Source: Gammaproteobacteria bacterium
Lineage (GTDB): Bacteria; Pseudomonadota; Gammaproteobacteria; Steroidobacterales; Steroidobacteraceae
Assembly (NCBI GenBank): GCA_030831085.1
Contig: JAURLT010000053.1
Location: 1 to 43,375, forward strand
Length of the DNA stretch: 43,375 nucleotides
Direction: 5' to 3'
The position numbers were made by a program, and so were the translations under genes. The notes under the pieces are model-generated. The model ran no database searches, was not told where the DNA came from, and saw nothing but the letters and a program-made list of their open reading frames with translations. This document shows positions 17,431 to 25,305 of the stretch, piece by piece (the stretch's first letter is position 1; each line of letters starts with the position of its first letter).

Positions 17431-19248
17431 CTAGTCCTCCACGTCCACGTATTTCAGGAAGAAGCCGCCCACGATCTCGCGATCCGGCAAGGCGATGACG
17501 TCCTTGTGCCAGAGGTGGATGCGGGTGCGTGCAAGCCCCGTCGCCGTCAGGCACGCGTCGATCACCATCTCGTTCATGCGGCGGTAGATCTCGGTCCGCT
17601 CCGGGGAGGGCAGCATGACGCTCGATTGTTCATACAGCGCGTCGTACTCGGGGTTGCGCCAGTTGGAGTCGTTGGAGCCCGGCGAGCTGTTCGGGCCGTA
17701 AAACAGCTGCAGGGTGTTCTCGGCATCCGGGTAGTCGAGTCCCCAGCCCTTCACCACCCAGGGCAGCTCCGCCTGCTTCCAGGCCTTGCTGATGTCGCCG
17801 AAGGTGGCGTACTGCTTGAGCACCACCTTTTCCGGCGGGTAGCCGATGTCCTTCAGCCAGGCCCGGAACTGTTCGAACATCAGCCGGTTCAGCACGTTGG
17901 CCGTAGTGCCGAAGGTGAACATGGGCAGGTTGGCGGCATTCCAGCCGTTGTCCTCGAGCAGCTTGCGCGCGCCCGCCACGTCTCGGGTGACGCTCACGCG
18001 AGACAGGTCAGGGTCGAACTCCGGTACCACGGGGACGATAATGCCGGGGAAGATGGTGCCGATGCCGCCGTAGAAGCTGTCGTTGCGCGCCGGCCAGTCG
18101 AAGGACTTGATGACCGCGCAGCGCAGCGCCTTGTTGCGGCGCTCGCGCTCTGGATCCTCGTTGTAGCCAAACTCCGGGTCCAGCAGGTTCCAGGTCTGGA
18201 AGATGAATCCTGCCTCCATGCCTGCGTAGAAGAAATACTTTTCCGCGTACTCGGGCTTCAGGGTGATCGGATGCTTGGAAGTCAGCACCCGGTCGATCTG
18301 CTCGTTGGGGATCGTGGTGTACTGGGCCTCGTCGCCCTTGGTGAAGGAGTTCCAGCGGGCCGAGGCATCGGCGATGAACTGGAACTCCAGCCGGTCGATG
18401 AAAGGGGGCGAGCGGCCCTCGATGCGCTCCAGGCCGTACTGGCCCTGGGTCGCCGGGTCGTAACCTTCGGCGGCGAGGTCAACGGGCTCCTGCCGGAAGC
18501 CCGGGTTGCGGTCCATGACGATGCGAGCCGTGTCGTAGGACACCAGCCGGAACGGACCGGATCCGACCGGGCGGATACCGAACTCGCGGCCGTAGTGTTC
18601 GACGGCCTCACGCGGCACCACCGAAGAATACCCCTGAGCCAGGGTGTCGAGCAGCTGTGGGTAGGGCTGCACCAGCTTGATCTGCAGGGTGTGATCATCC
18701 AGCGCGCGCAGCCCCTCGACCTCCTGGTCGTAGTTCGAGCCGGCCTCCTTCCAGGCATCCAGGCCGACGATGCGGCCCTGCCAGAGCCAGGCGCCTTGCG
18801 GGCGGGTAGCCGGGTCGAAATGGCGCTTCAGTGAGTACACCACGTCGGCGGCGGTGACCTCGCGTCCCTTGCCGTCGGGGAAGCATGGGTCGTCGATGTA
18901 ACGTACGCCCCGCTTCAGGCGAATAGTATAGGTGAGGGTGTCCGTGGAAATCTCCGGCCAACCGTCGGCCAGGTTCGGCTTCAGCACGTAGGGCCGGGCC
19001 AGGTACTGATAGGAGAACAGCGTGTCGTAGGCGTTGATCAGGACATGGTTGGCATAGACGTTGGAGGCCTGCACGGGATCCAGGCTGGTGGGCGATTCGT
19101 CCATGCTGTGCCGATAGACCTTCAGTCCCGCCGAGGAGCCCGGGCTGCTGTTGCCCGCGTCATCGCCACCGCCGCAGGCAGCCAGGCAAGCCATCAGGGC
19201 GGCCGGCAGCCAGCGGAGATTTGTGAGGGCCTTCAAGCTAGTCGTCAC
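17431..19248 (-). CDS. ABC transporter substrate-binding lipoprotein, family 5 (peptide type)
   Basis: A 605-residue binding protein. The N-terminus has a basic start, a hydrophobic core and the lipobox LAAC, so Cys25 or thereabouts is probably acylated, followed by the flexible GGGDDAGNSSPGSS linker. The mature part is a family 5 extracellular binding protein (LDPVQASNVYANHVLINAYD, YTIRLKRGVRYID, ADVVYSLKRHFDP, PVGSGPFRLVSYD), as in DppA and OppA. It is the first gene of the operon. The start is GTG at 19248 with no Shine-Dalgarno; a TATCAT element lies exactly six bases upstream. Probable ligands are di- or oligopeptides, but family 5 members also bind sugars, nickel complexes or opines. 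Confidence 0.9.
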   Translation of the reverse strand: MTTSLKALTNLRWLPAALMACLAACGGGDDAGNSSPGSSAGLKVYRHSMDESPTSLDPVQASNVYANHVLINAYDTLFSYQYLARPYVLKPNLADGWPEISTDTLTYTIRLKRGVRYIDDPCFPDGKGREVTAADVVYSLKRHFDPATRPQGAWLWQGRIVGLDAWKEAGSNYDQEVEGLRALDDHTLQIKLVQPYPQLLDTLAQGYSSVVPREAVEHYGREFGIRPVGSGPFRLVSYDTARIVMDRNPGFRQEPVDLAAEGYDPATQGQYGLERIEGRSPPFIDRLEFQFIADASARWNSFTKGDEAQYTTIPNEQIDRVLTSKHPITLKPEYAEKYFFYAGMEAGFIFQTWNLLDPEFGYNEDPERERRNKALRCAVIKSFDWPARNDSFYGGIGTIFPGIIVPVVPEFDPDLSRVSVTRDVAGARKLLEDNGWNAANLPMFTFGTTANVLNRLMFEQFRAWLKDIGYPPEKVVLKQYATFGDISKAWKQAELPWVVKGWGLDYPDAENTLQLFYGPNSSPGSNDSNWRNPEYDALYEQSSVMLPSPERTEIYRRMNEMVIDACLTATGLARTRIHLWHKDVIALPDREIVGGFFLKYVDVED

Positions 19249-19254
19249 GGCCCG

Positions 19255-19260
19255 ATGATA
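19255..19260 (-). promoter_or_regulatory. Putative -10 of the peptide ABC operon, leaderless spacing
   Basis: TATCAT (5 of 6 matches) lies six bases before the GTG start of the binding-protein gene. A TTGCCC sequence 19 bases further upstream is a weak -35. The arrangement is the same as at trmB and similar to coaBC. Inferred only. Confidence 0.4.
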
Positions 19261-19307
19261 ACGTTGGACACACGACTATGGGCAAAAACCGGACCCCGGA
19301 GGAAGGG

Positions 19308-19661
19308 ATGAAGACGCTCGCCTGTCTGCTGATAACTACGGCCCTGCTCACGGGGGCGGCACAGGCCGCCAAGCCGGAGGGCAAGGGGCAGGGTGGCAAG
19401 CCTGAAAATGCCTCCGCGCCACACGGCCAGACCGTGTCCGGTTGCAACCACCAGGCCAATGACCTCGCCCTGAAAGGCAAGGATCGCAAGGCCTTCGTCG
19501 ATCGCTGCATTGCCGCGGGGGGGGATGCCCGTAACCCGGAGGAGTCGGGTCGACACTGCCGGCGCAAGGCCGACGACCTGATCCTGAAGGGCGACGTCCG
19601 CCGCGACTTCCTCGACCTGTGCCGTAGCTACCGCGACGGCGAGCGCGACTGGCGCCGCTGA
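19308..19661 (+). CDS. PsiF-repeat periplasmic protein
   Basis: A 117-residue protein with a signal peptide (residues 1 to about 20, ending GAAQA) and a Lys/Gly-rich linker. Two copies of a 22-residue unit follow: C46 to C67 (CNHQANDLALKGKDRKAF...) and C84 to C105 (CRRKADDLILKGDVRRDF...). Each has the C-x20-C spacing and the LKGxxRxxF core of the PsiF repeat (Pfam PF07769). E. coli PsiF is phosphate-starvation inducible; the biochemical role is unknown. The ATG at 19308 is chosen because GGAGGAA sits directly upstream and the signal peptide begins there. It is divergent from the ABC operon. Confidence 0.85.
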   Translation: MKTLACLLITTALLTGAAQAAKPEGKGQGGKPENASAPHGQTVSGCNHQANDLALKGKDRKAFVDRCIAAGGDARNPEESGRHCRRKADDLILKGDVRRDFLDLCRSYRDGERDWRR

Positions 19662-19662
19662 G

Positions 19663-20964
19663 TCAGGGCCCCTGGGGCCCGTGCTCGAGGTAGTCGACCG
19701 CCACGGCCAGCATGGCCTTGAGGCCGGTGATCAAGCCGTCCTCATCCACGTGGAATAAAGGCGAGTGATTCGGCGCGGCGCCCTCGGTGCCGGGCGGGGT
19801 GATGCCCACCCAGAAGAACAGGCTGGGCACTTCGCGTGCGTAGTAGGCGAAATCCTCGGCGGTGGTCTGCAGTCCGATGGGCACGGCGCCAGCCGGCGCC
19901 ACGCGCTCGAGCACCGGCACCATGCGCCGGGTCAGCGCCTCGTCATTGATGAGGGCCGGATTGGGCGTGGTGGCCAGGATCAGCTCGGCGCGTGCACCCG
20001 CGGCCTCAGCCGTGCTTTCCACCGTGCGCTTCACTCTCGCCAGAACGTCCTCGCGAATCTCCGGCCGGAAGGTGCGGATGGTGCCTAGCAGCTCCACCGA
20101 GTCGGGAATGATGTTGTAGCGCGTGCCGCCCTGGATGGCCCCGACCGTGACCACGGCCGGCACTTCCGTGATGTCGAGCTGGCGGCTGACGATGGTCTGC
20201 AGGGCCTCGATGATCTGGGCCGAGACCACCACCGGGTCGATGCCGGCCCAGGGGCTGGCGCCGTGAGTCTGCTGGCCGTGCACGACCACCCTGAAGAAGT
20301 CAGATCCCGCCATGAACGGACCCGGCCGGTAGCCCACCTGCCCGGTCTGCAGTGAGTAGAAGACGTGCAGCCCGAACATGGCTTCTGGTTGGGCAAGATT
20401 GAAGAGGCCCTCTTCGAGCATCAGGGAGGCGCCGCCGGTCTCGCCTTCCGGTGCGCCTTCCTCGGCGGGCTGGAACACGAACAGGATGGTGCCGGGCAGG
20501 TCTTCACGCCTTGCTGCGAGCACTTCGGCGGCTGCCATCAGGATCGCCGTATGCGCATCGTGACCGCAGGCGTGCATCACGCCGACCTGCTGCCCGCGAT
20601 ATTCAGCGGTGGCGGTGGACCTGAAGGGCAGGTCACTGCGCTCCGTGACAGGCAGTGCATCGATGTCGGCTCGCAGGGCGATGGTCGGCCCCGGGCGGCC
20701 GCCGCGCAGCACGGCGGCCACGCCGGTGTGGGCGATGCCGGTGTGCACCTCGAGACCCAGGGTCTGAAGATGCTCGGCGATCACCTTTGAGGTGCGGAAC
20801 TCGCGGTTGCTGAGTTCGGGGTTCTGGTGGAAGTCGCGCCGCCATTCGATCATGCGCGGCTGGATGGCCTCTGCGGCGGCGCTCAGTTCGGCCTCCGTCA
20901 CGCCAGCCACCGCCGGAGCGGCGGTGGCCAGGGCAGCGACCAGGGTGGTCAGTGTCTTCGCCAT
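19663..20964 (-). CDS. M20D family amidohydrolase/carboxypeptidase, exported
   Basis: A 433-residue metal-dependent hydrolase of the hippurate hydrolase/N-acyl amino acid amidohydrolase group. It has a signal peptide (MAKTLTTLVAALATAAPAVA) and the family motifs IALRADIDALP, HACGHDAHTA (metal ligands Cys and His), FVFQPAEEG (catalytic Glu), a dimerisation insert around QTHGASPWAGIDPV, and the late HSPLFHVDEDG histidine. It probably removes an acyl or amino acid group from N-acyl amino acids or peptides in the periplasm. The ATG at 20964 is preferred since AGGAAGA precedes it and it starts the signal peptide. Its 5' end overlaps the upstream gene by 16 bases. Confidence 0.92.
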   Translation of the reverse strand: MAKTLTTLVAALATAAPAVAGVTEAELSAAAEAIQPRMIEWRRDFHQNPELSNREFRTSKVIAEHLQTLGLEVHTGIAHTGVAAVLRGGRPGPTIALRADIDALPVTERSDLPFRSTATAEYRGQQVGVMHACGHDAHTAILMAAAEVLAARREDLPGTILFVFQPAEEGAPEGETGGASLMLEEGLFNLAQPEAMFGLHVFYSLQTGQVGYRPGPFMAGSDFFRVVVHGQQTHGASPWAGIDPVVVSAQIIEALQTIVSRQLDITEVPAVVTVGAIQGGTRYNIIPDSVELLGTIRTFRPEIREDVLARVKRTVESTAEAAGARAELILATTPNPALINDEALTRRMVPVLERVAPAGAVPIGLQTTAEDFAYYAREVPSLFFWVGITPPGTEGAAPNHSPLFHVDEDGLITGLKAMLAVAVDYLEHGPQGP

Positions 20965-21446
20965 CGGCGGTCTTCCTCGTAACGAGGCCACTCGCGGCCC
21001 CGGTCCGGAATCTTAGCCCAATGCCGGCCGTTCAAGGCGCGACCGAGCGCGTCCAGATCCCGCGAGACCTCGTCCACCAGGTGGGCGGCATGGCGCAGCC
21101 GGTACTCCCGACCGCGATGGTCGAAGCGCAGGTCGAGCCGGGCATGGCGGTGCCGGAGCTCCCGGTAGGCCTCGCGCAGGGCGTGTTCCGGGGCGCGGCG
21201 CTCCGCCAGCCTGCGGAACTCGCGGGCCGTGTCGGCCAGCCGTCCAGCGCGCTGGGTGGTCTCGGTTCTGCCGCTGTGGGCGCGCAGGGCGTTGTAGAGC
21301 TGGGTCGTCGAGCGATCCAGTTCGCGAGCCTCGACCAGCAAAGGGGCCGGGCCCCAGTGGGGTGGGCGATGCGCCGGCTCCGGACGGTGACCGGCGAGGG
21401 CCGGCAGGGTGGCGAACAGGGTGAGGGCAGCGATCAATGTCCTCAT
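20949..21446 (-). CDS. Small secreted Arg/His-rich protein, function unknown
   Basis: A 165-residue protein I do not recognise. A clean signal peptide (MRTLIAALTLFATLPALA) is followed by a His/Pro-rich segment, then a predominantly helical, very Arg-rich body (ARELDRSTTQLYNALRA, REAYRELRHRHARLDLRF and others) with no cysteine. The ATG at 21446 has AAGGAG ideally placed upstream, so the gene looks real. It overlaps the M20 peptidase gene by 16 bases and is probably co-transcribed with it. The many His and Arg residues might bind metal or anionic ligands, but this is a guess. Four 11-bp-spaced repeats lie 50 to 90 bases upstream. Confidence 0.75.
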   Translation of the reverse strand: MRTLIAALTLFATLPALAGHRPEPAHRPPHWGPAPLLVEARELDRSTTQLYNALRAHSGRTETTQRAGRLADTAREFRRLAERRAPEHALREAYRELRHRHARLDLRFDHRGREYRLRHAAHLVDEVSRDLDALGRALNGRHWAKIPDRGREWPRYEEDRRWRRH

Positions 21447-21497
21447 GATGATTTCTCCTTCAGCGTGATCTACGGTCACAGACTGCGCCCCGGGCGC

Positions 21498-21536
21498 TGA
21501 ACGGGGCTTGAACCGGCGATGAACGAAACCTGAACG
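21498..21536. repeat. Four TGAAC direct repeats at exact 11-bp period (OmpR/PhoB-type operator candidate)
   Basis: TGAAC begins at 21498, 21509, 21520 and 21531, i.e. with perfect 11-bp spacing. Read on the other strand the pattern is (C/G)GTTCA-N5-(C/G)GTTCA, the architecture bound by winged-helix response regulators of the OmpR/PhoB family such as PhoP and PhoB, which recognise head-to-tail sites one helical turn apart. The array lies in the divergent region between the small secreted protein gene and the ATP-grasp gene. Its rightmost unit sits where a -35 would be for the ATP-grasp promoter (GATAAT at 21555-21560). No such regulator is encoded in the window. Confidence 0.65.
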
Positions 21537-21560
21537 ATCGCGTGGGGAAAGCGGGATAAT
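21531..21560 (+). promoter_or_regulatory. Putative promoter of the ATP-grasp gene
   Basis: A GATAAT -10 (21555-21560, 5 of 6) follows the last repeat unit TGAACG (21531-21536), which occupies the -35 position at 18-base spacing and is a poor -35 by itself. This is the layout of an activator-dependent promoter in which the bound regulator replaces the -35 contact. Predicted start near 21567, followed by GGAGG ahead of the ATG. Confidence 0.4.
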
Positions 21561-21583
21561 CCGCGACCCTGGAGGTAAGCCGC

Positions 21584-22471
21584 ATGAAGTCCGTTGCCTT
21601 GGTGACCTGCAACATGGACCCATCCCTGGACGAGGACATGCCGCTGCTCTGCGAGGCTTTTGACCAGCTGGGAATATCGGCCGCTATGCCTTCCTGGGAC
21701 GATCCGGCCATCGACTGGGCGGGCTTCGACGCCGCCCTGCTGCGCTCCACCTGGGACTACATGGACAGGCTGGACCAGTTCCTGGCCTGGGCGGATCGCT
21801 GCGCGGCCGAGACCCGTTTGTTCAACCCGCCTGCGCTGGTGCGCCGCAACCTCGACAAGCACTACCTGGCCGGGCTCGAGGCCGCCGGGATCCCCATCGT
21901 CCCGACCCGCTTTGCACAACCCGGTGATGATCCCACTGCCCGTCTGGAGGAGTTCCTTGCCGGCCTCGAGGGGAGCGAGTTCGTAGTGAAGCCGGCCATC
22001 GGCGCCGGCTCGCGTGATGCGTCGCGTTTCGGCGTGGAAGACCATGCCGACGCCTTGACCCACCTGCGCAGCATGCTCGATGCCGGTCGCAGCGTGCTGC
22101 TGCAGCCATATCTGGCCCGGGTGGACGAGGAGGGGGAGACGGCGCTCGTTCATATCGACGGCGCCTTCAGTCACGCCATCCGCAAGGGCCCGCTGCTGAA
22201 GCGTCATGCGCCAGGAGTGGCCGGGCTGTTCGCACCGGAGACGATCAGTGCGCGGCAGCCGGGTGGCGACGAACTGGAGGTGGCGGCTGCCGCCTGTGCG
22301 CACCTGGCGCACCTCGCCCCCCTCTACCTGCGGGTCGACCTCATCCGCAATCCGGCCGGCCAGCCCGTGGTGCTGGAACTGGAGATGACCGAGCCCTCGC
22401 TGTTCCTCGCCTTTGGTGCCGGTTCGGCTGACCGCCTGGCGCGTGCGCTGCTTAGCCGGTGCCGCGCTTGA
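21584..22471 (+). CDS. ATP-grasp domain protein (RimK/glutathione synthetase-like ligase)
   Basis: A 295-residue ATP-grasp enzyme. An N-terminal pre-ATP-grasp domain (SVALVTCNMDP, then LLRSTWDYMD) precedes the ATP-binding part: the FVVKPAIGAGSRDASRF loop, LLQPYLARVDEEGETALVHI, and the metal-binding end YLRVDLIRN ... VVLELEMTEPSLF. The family joins a carboxylate to an amine or thiol through an acyl-phosphate. Similar uncharacterised proteins are common in proteobacteria and resemble the cyclo-ligase DcsG and glutathione synthetase; the substrate is unknown. GGAGG eight bases upstream supports the ATG. It is coupled to rarD by a TTGA overlap. Confidence 0.85.
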   Translation: MKSVALVTCNMDPSLDEDMPLLCEAFDQLGISAAMPSWDDPAIDWAGFDAALLRSTWDYMDRLDQFLAWADRCAAETRLFNPPALVRRNLDKHYLAGLEAAGIPIVPTRFAQPGDDPTARLEEFLAGLEGSEFVVKPAIGAGSRDASRFGVEDHADALTHLRSMLDAGRSVLLQPYLARVDEEGETALVHIDGAFSHAIRKGPLLKRHAPGVAGLFAPETISARQPGGDELEVAAAACAHLAHLAPLYLRVDLIRNPAGQPVVLELEMTEPSLFLAFGAGSADRLARALLSRCRA

Positions 22472-23424
22472 GCCAGGAACAGGAAGCCCGGCGTGGGGTG
22501 CTGGCCTCGGTCACGGCCTTCCTGATCTGGGGCTTTTTTCCGCTTTATCTGCATCCGCTACTCGGGGTGCCGGCCGAGGAGATCCTCGCTCATCGGGTGG
22601 CCTGGTGCCTGCCCTGTGTGCTGGTATGGCTGGCGTGGAAGGGTAAGCTCGACGAGGTGACCGCCGCGCTGGTGCAGCCGCAGCTGCTTTCGCGGCTGGT
22701 CCTGTCGGCCCTGCTGATGTCCGTGAACTGGTGGGTATATACCTGGGCCGTGGTCAGCGGGCGGGTCCTCGAGGCCAGCCTGGGTTACTTCATCGGCCCT
22801 TTGGTCAACATCGTGCTGGGCGTCAGCGCCCTCGGCGAGCGGCTGAGTCCCCGGCAATGGCTGGCGGTCAGCCTGGCGGCCGGCGGGGTCGGCTGGATGA
22901 CCTTCGCCGCCGGCGGCCTGCCCTGGGTGTCGCTGACCCTGGCCCTGTCGTTCGGCGTGTACGGGCTGGTGCGCAAGACCGCACCGATTGGCGCCGTGCC
23001 GGGACTCGCGGTCGAGACCCTGCTGCTGGCACCCATTGCCATGGCCTGGCTCTGGTTTTTCGGTCCCGGCACGCTGACCGGGTCACTCAGCACCGATCCG
23101 CTCACCAGCGTGCTGCTGGCCTGCGCGGGCCTTGCCACCGCGCTGCCGCTTGCCTTGTTCGCCGCCGGCGCGCGGCTGATCCGCTACTCGGTGATGGGGC
23201 TGATCACCTTCATTGGCCCGAGCCTGCAGTGGCTGCTGGGCATCACCCTCTACCGCGAGCCTTTCAGCGGCGCCAAGGCCATCGGTTTCGCCATCATCTG
23301 GTCTGGCGTGATCGTCTTCATTGCCGACGGGTTCCTTACAGCAGGTGCTGGCGGAAGAAAAGCACCACGGCCTGCTGGTACAGGTCCTGGTTCTCCTTCT
23401 TCCGGTAGCCATGACCCTCGTTGA
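22468..23424 (+). CDS. rarD: RarD-type EamA/DMT permease
   Basis: A 318-residue membrane protein with ten hydrophobic segments. Residues near RRGVLASVTAFLIWGFFPLY, PAEEILAHRV, LEASLGYFIGPLVNIVLG and SFGVYGLVRK match E. coli RarD closely. RarD belongs to the drug/metabolite transporter superfamily; it is linked to chloramphenicol sensitivity, but its substrate is unproven. The TTG at 22468 is chosen because it makes a TTGA overlap with the ATP-grasp stop and matches the RarD N-terminus; a GTG three codons earlier is the alternative. The last 25 or so residues extend past the usual RarD end and lie antisense to the S9 peptidase gene (89 bases). Confidence 0.88.
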   Translation: MSQEQEARRGVLASVTAFLIWGFFPLYLHPLLGVPAEEILAHRVAWCLPCVLVWLAWKGKLDEVTAALVQPQLLSRLVLSALLMSVNWWVYTWAVVSGRVLEASLGYFIGPLVNIVLGVSALGERLSPRQWLAVSLAAGGVGWMTFAAGGLPWVSLTLALSFGVYGLVRKTAPIGAVPGLAVETLLLAPIAMAWLWFFGPGTLTGSLSTDPLTSVLLACAGLATALPLALFAAGARLIRYSVMGLITFIGPSLQWLLGITLYREPFSGAKAIGFAIIWSGVIVFIADGFLTAGAGGRKAPRPAGTGPGSPSSGSHDPR

Positions 23425-25285
23425 GGGCATTCATGTACCACACCGCCTGATCCCGGCCGCGTAGTGCGGCGACGATCTGCTCCGCCTCGGTCACAGGCAC
23501 CCTGGGATCGTTCTGGCCCTGCACCACGAACATCGGCACCGTGATCTTCCCGACGTTGTTGAGCGGGCTGATCTTCTCGAGGTGCGCGCGCATGGCCGGG
23601 TCGCGCTCGTCGCCGTACTCCACGCGCCGCAGGTCGCGGCGATAGTCCTGGGTGTTTTGCAGGAAGGTCACGAAGCTGGAAATGCCCACGATGTCCACGG
23701 CGGCCTTGAGCCGGTCGCTGTAGTGAACGGCGCTGGCCAGCACCATGTAGCCGCCATAGCTGCCACCGATTACGCCCACCCGGCCCGCGTCGAGGTCGGG
23801 CTGGGTGCCGATCCACTCCAGCAGGGCGCCGATGTCGCGCACCGAATCCTCGCGCAGCATGCCGTTGTCGAGCTTCAGGTAGGACTTGCCGTAGCCTTCG
23901 GATCCGCGCACGTTGGGAAAGATCACCGCAGCGCCCAGCTTCTGCAGCCACATCTGAGTGGTGCTGCTGAAGGTCGGGCGTGACTGGCCCTCCGGTCCAC
24001 CGTGGATAGAGACGATGACCGGGAAAGGTCCCGTGCCGATCGGACGATAGACCCAGGCGGGAATCTGCCGGCCGTCGAAGCTGGAATAGCGCACCAGCGC
24101 AGGCTCGATGAAAGTCGAGCTGTCGAGCCCACCGACTTCGCTATAGGTCCAGCGCTGCAGCGCGCCGTGCTCCAGCGCGCCCTCACCCAGCTCGAGCACG
24201 AAGCTGTCGCTGGGCGTCTTCGCGGTGTTGAGCGTCATGGCCAGTCGTCGCCCGTCGGGGCTGAACACCAGGCCACCGGCGACGCCGGTGGGCAAACCCT
24301 CGACCGGCTGGTAGCGTCGGCAGATCAGGTCGATCAGGTAAAGGCGACTGAAGCCATCCTCGTTGACCGTGAACGCTCCGCGCCGGCGGTCGTCGCTGAT
24401 CGCCATGCCCTCGACGCTCCACTCGATGTCGCCGGTGACCACCTCGGCGGTCGCTTTCGGGTCCAGCGACTGCCAGGCCAGGCGTCCGTGCTCGCTGCCG
24501 GCATCCGTCACCAGCCAGAAGCCCTTGCCCTCGGCGTCGAAGGCGACGGGCGAGTTGGCCGACGCCGCGTCACCTCCACCTGCGAGCAGGCGTCGCTCGC
24601 CGGTCGTGAGGTCGAGCAGGTGGACGCGGGAGTCGTTGATGCTGACGTAGTTGCCGACCAGCAGCTGCGTGCCGTCGGCGGAGAAGTCGGTCGCACCCCA
24701 GGCCGTGCCGTCAGGGGACTCCAGCGCGATCCGGGCCGTGTCCGGGTGGTCTGGGTCCATCACCCAGATGTCGTTGGAGGCCCCGTTGCGCCGGGTGCTG
24801 ACGAAGGCGAGCTGGCTGCCATCGCGGTTCCAGGTGACTCCACCATTTCTCGACTTGCCGTCGGTGATCATGCGCGACTCGCCATTGGCGGGATCGAGCA
24901 GGAACAGCTGGGAGAATTCGCTGCCGCCGGCGTCCATGGCAAAGACCAGCGTCGCGGCGTCTGGCCGGCGCGACATGCCGCCGAGGGGCTCGCTGAAGAA
25001 GGTCAGCTGGGTACGCGCGCCGGCAGGTGCGTCGACCCGGTGCAGTTGGGGCACGTCGCCGAAGCGGGTCGAGACGTACAGGCTCCTGCCGTCCTCCGTC
25101 CAGTCGAGCACGCCGGCCGAGCGCACGTTCTGATAGCGCAACAGGTTGTCGGCGATCTCTCGGGGGATTTCGGGAATGTCTTCCAGCACCAGCTGGCCGT
25201 CGTTCAGGGTACGGCGCTCGACGGCGGTAGCGGAAAGTGTCACGAACACCAGCAGGATACCCGCGGCCGTGATCGTCCTGTGCAT
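23336..25285 (-). CDS. S9 family serine peptidase (acylaminoacyl/dipeptidyl peptidase type), exported
   Basis: A 649-residue prolyl-oligopeptidase-family enzyme. A signal peptide (MHRTITAAGILLVFVTLSATA) is followed by a beta-propeller domain of about 370 residues with repeated WD40-like blades (VTWNRDGSQLAFVS, VFSPDGRRLAMTL) and the C-terminal alpha/beta hydrolase domain. The catalytic triad is S509 (GGSYGGYM), D593 (GQNDPRVP) and H625 (EGHGYR), all present. It probably cleaves peptides in the periplasm. AGGAGG precedes the ATG at 25285. It is the third gene of an operon with the amidohydrolase and MFS carrier, 20 bases after the latter. Confidence 0.93.
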   Translation of the reverse strand: MHRTITAAGILLVFVTLSATAVERRTLNDGQLVLEDIPEIPREIADNLLRYQNVRSAGVLDWTEDGRSLYVSTRFGDVPQLHRVDAPAGARTQLTFFSEPLGGMSRRPDAATLVFAMDAGGSEFSQLFLLDPANGESRMITDGKSRNGGVTWNRDGSQLAFVSTRRNGASNDIWVMDPDHPDTARIALESPDGTAWGATDFSADGTQLLVGNYVSINDSRVHLLDLTTGERRLLAGGGDAASANSPVAFDAEGKGFWLVTDAGSEHGRLAWQSLDPKATAEVVTGDIEWSVEGMAISDDRRRGAFTVNEDGFSRLYLIDLICRRYQPVEGLPTGVAGGLVFSPDGRRLAMTLNTAKTPSDSFVLELGEGALEHGALQRWTYSEVGGLDSSTFIEPALVRYSSFDGRQIPAWVYRPIGTGPFPVIVSIHGGPEGQSRPTFSSTTQMWLQKLGAAVIFPNVRGSEGYGKSYLKLDNGMLREDSVRDIGALLEWIGTQPDLDAGRVGVIGGSYGGYMVLASAVHYSDRLKAAVDIVGISSFVTFLQNTQDYRRDLRRVEYGDERDPAMRAHLEKISPLNNVGKITVPMFVVQGQNDPRVPVTEAEQIVAALRGRDQAVWYMNALNEGHGYRKKENQDLYQQAVVLFFRQHLL

Positions 25286-25305
25286 GCTTATCCCTCCTGT
25301 GATCT

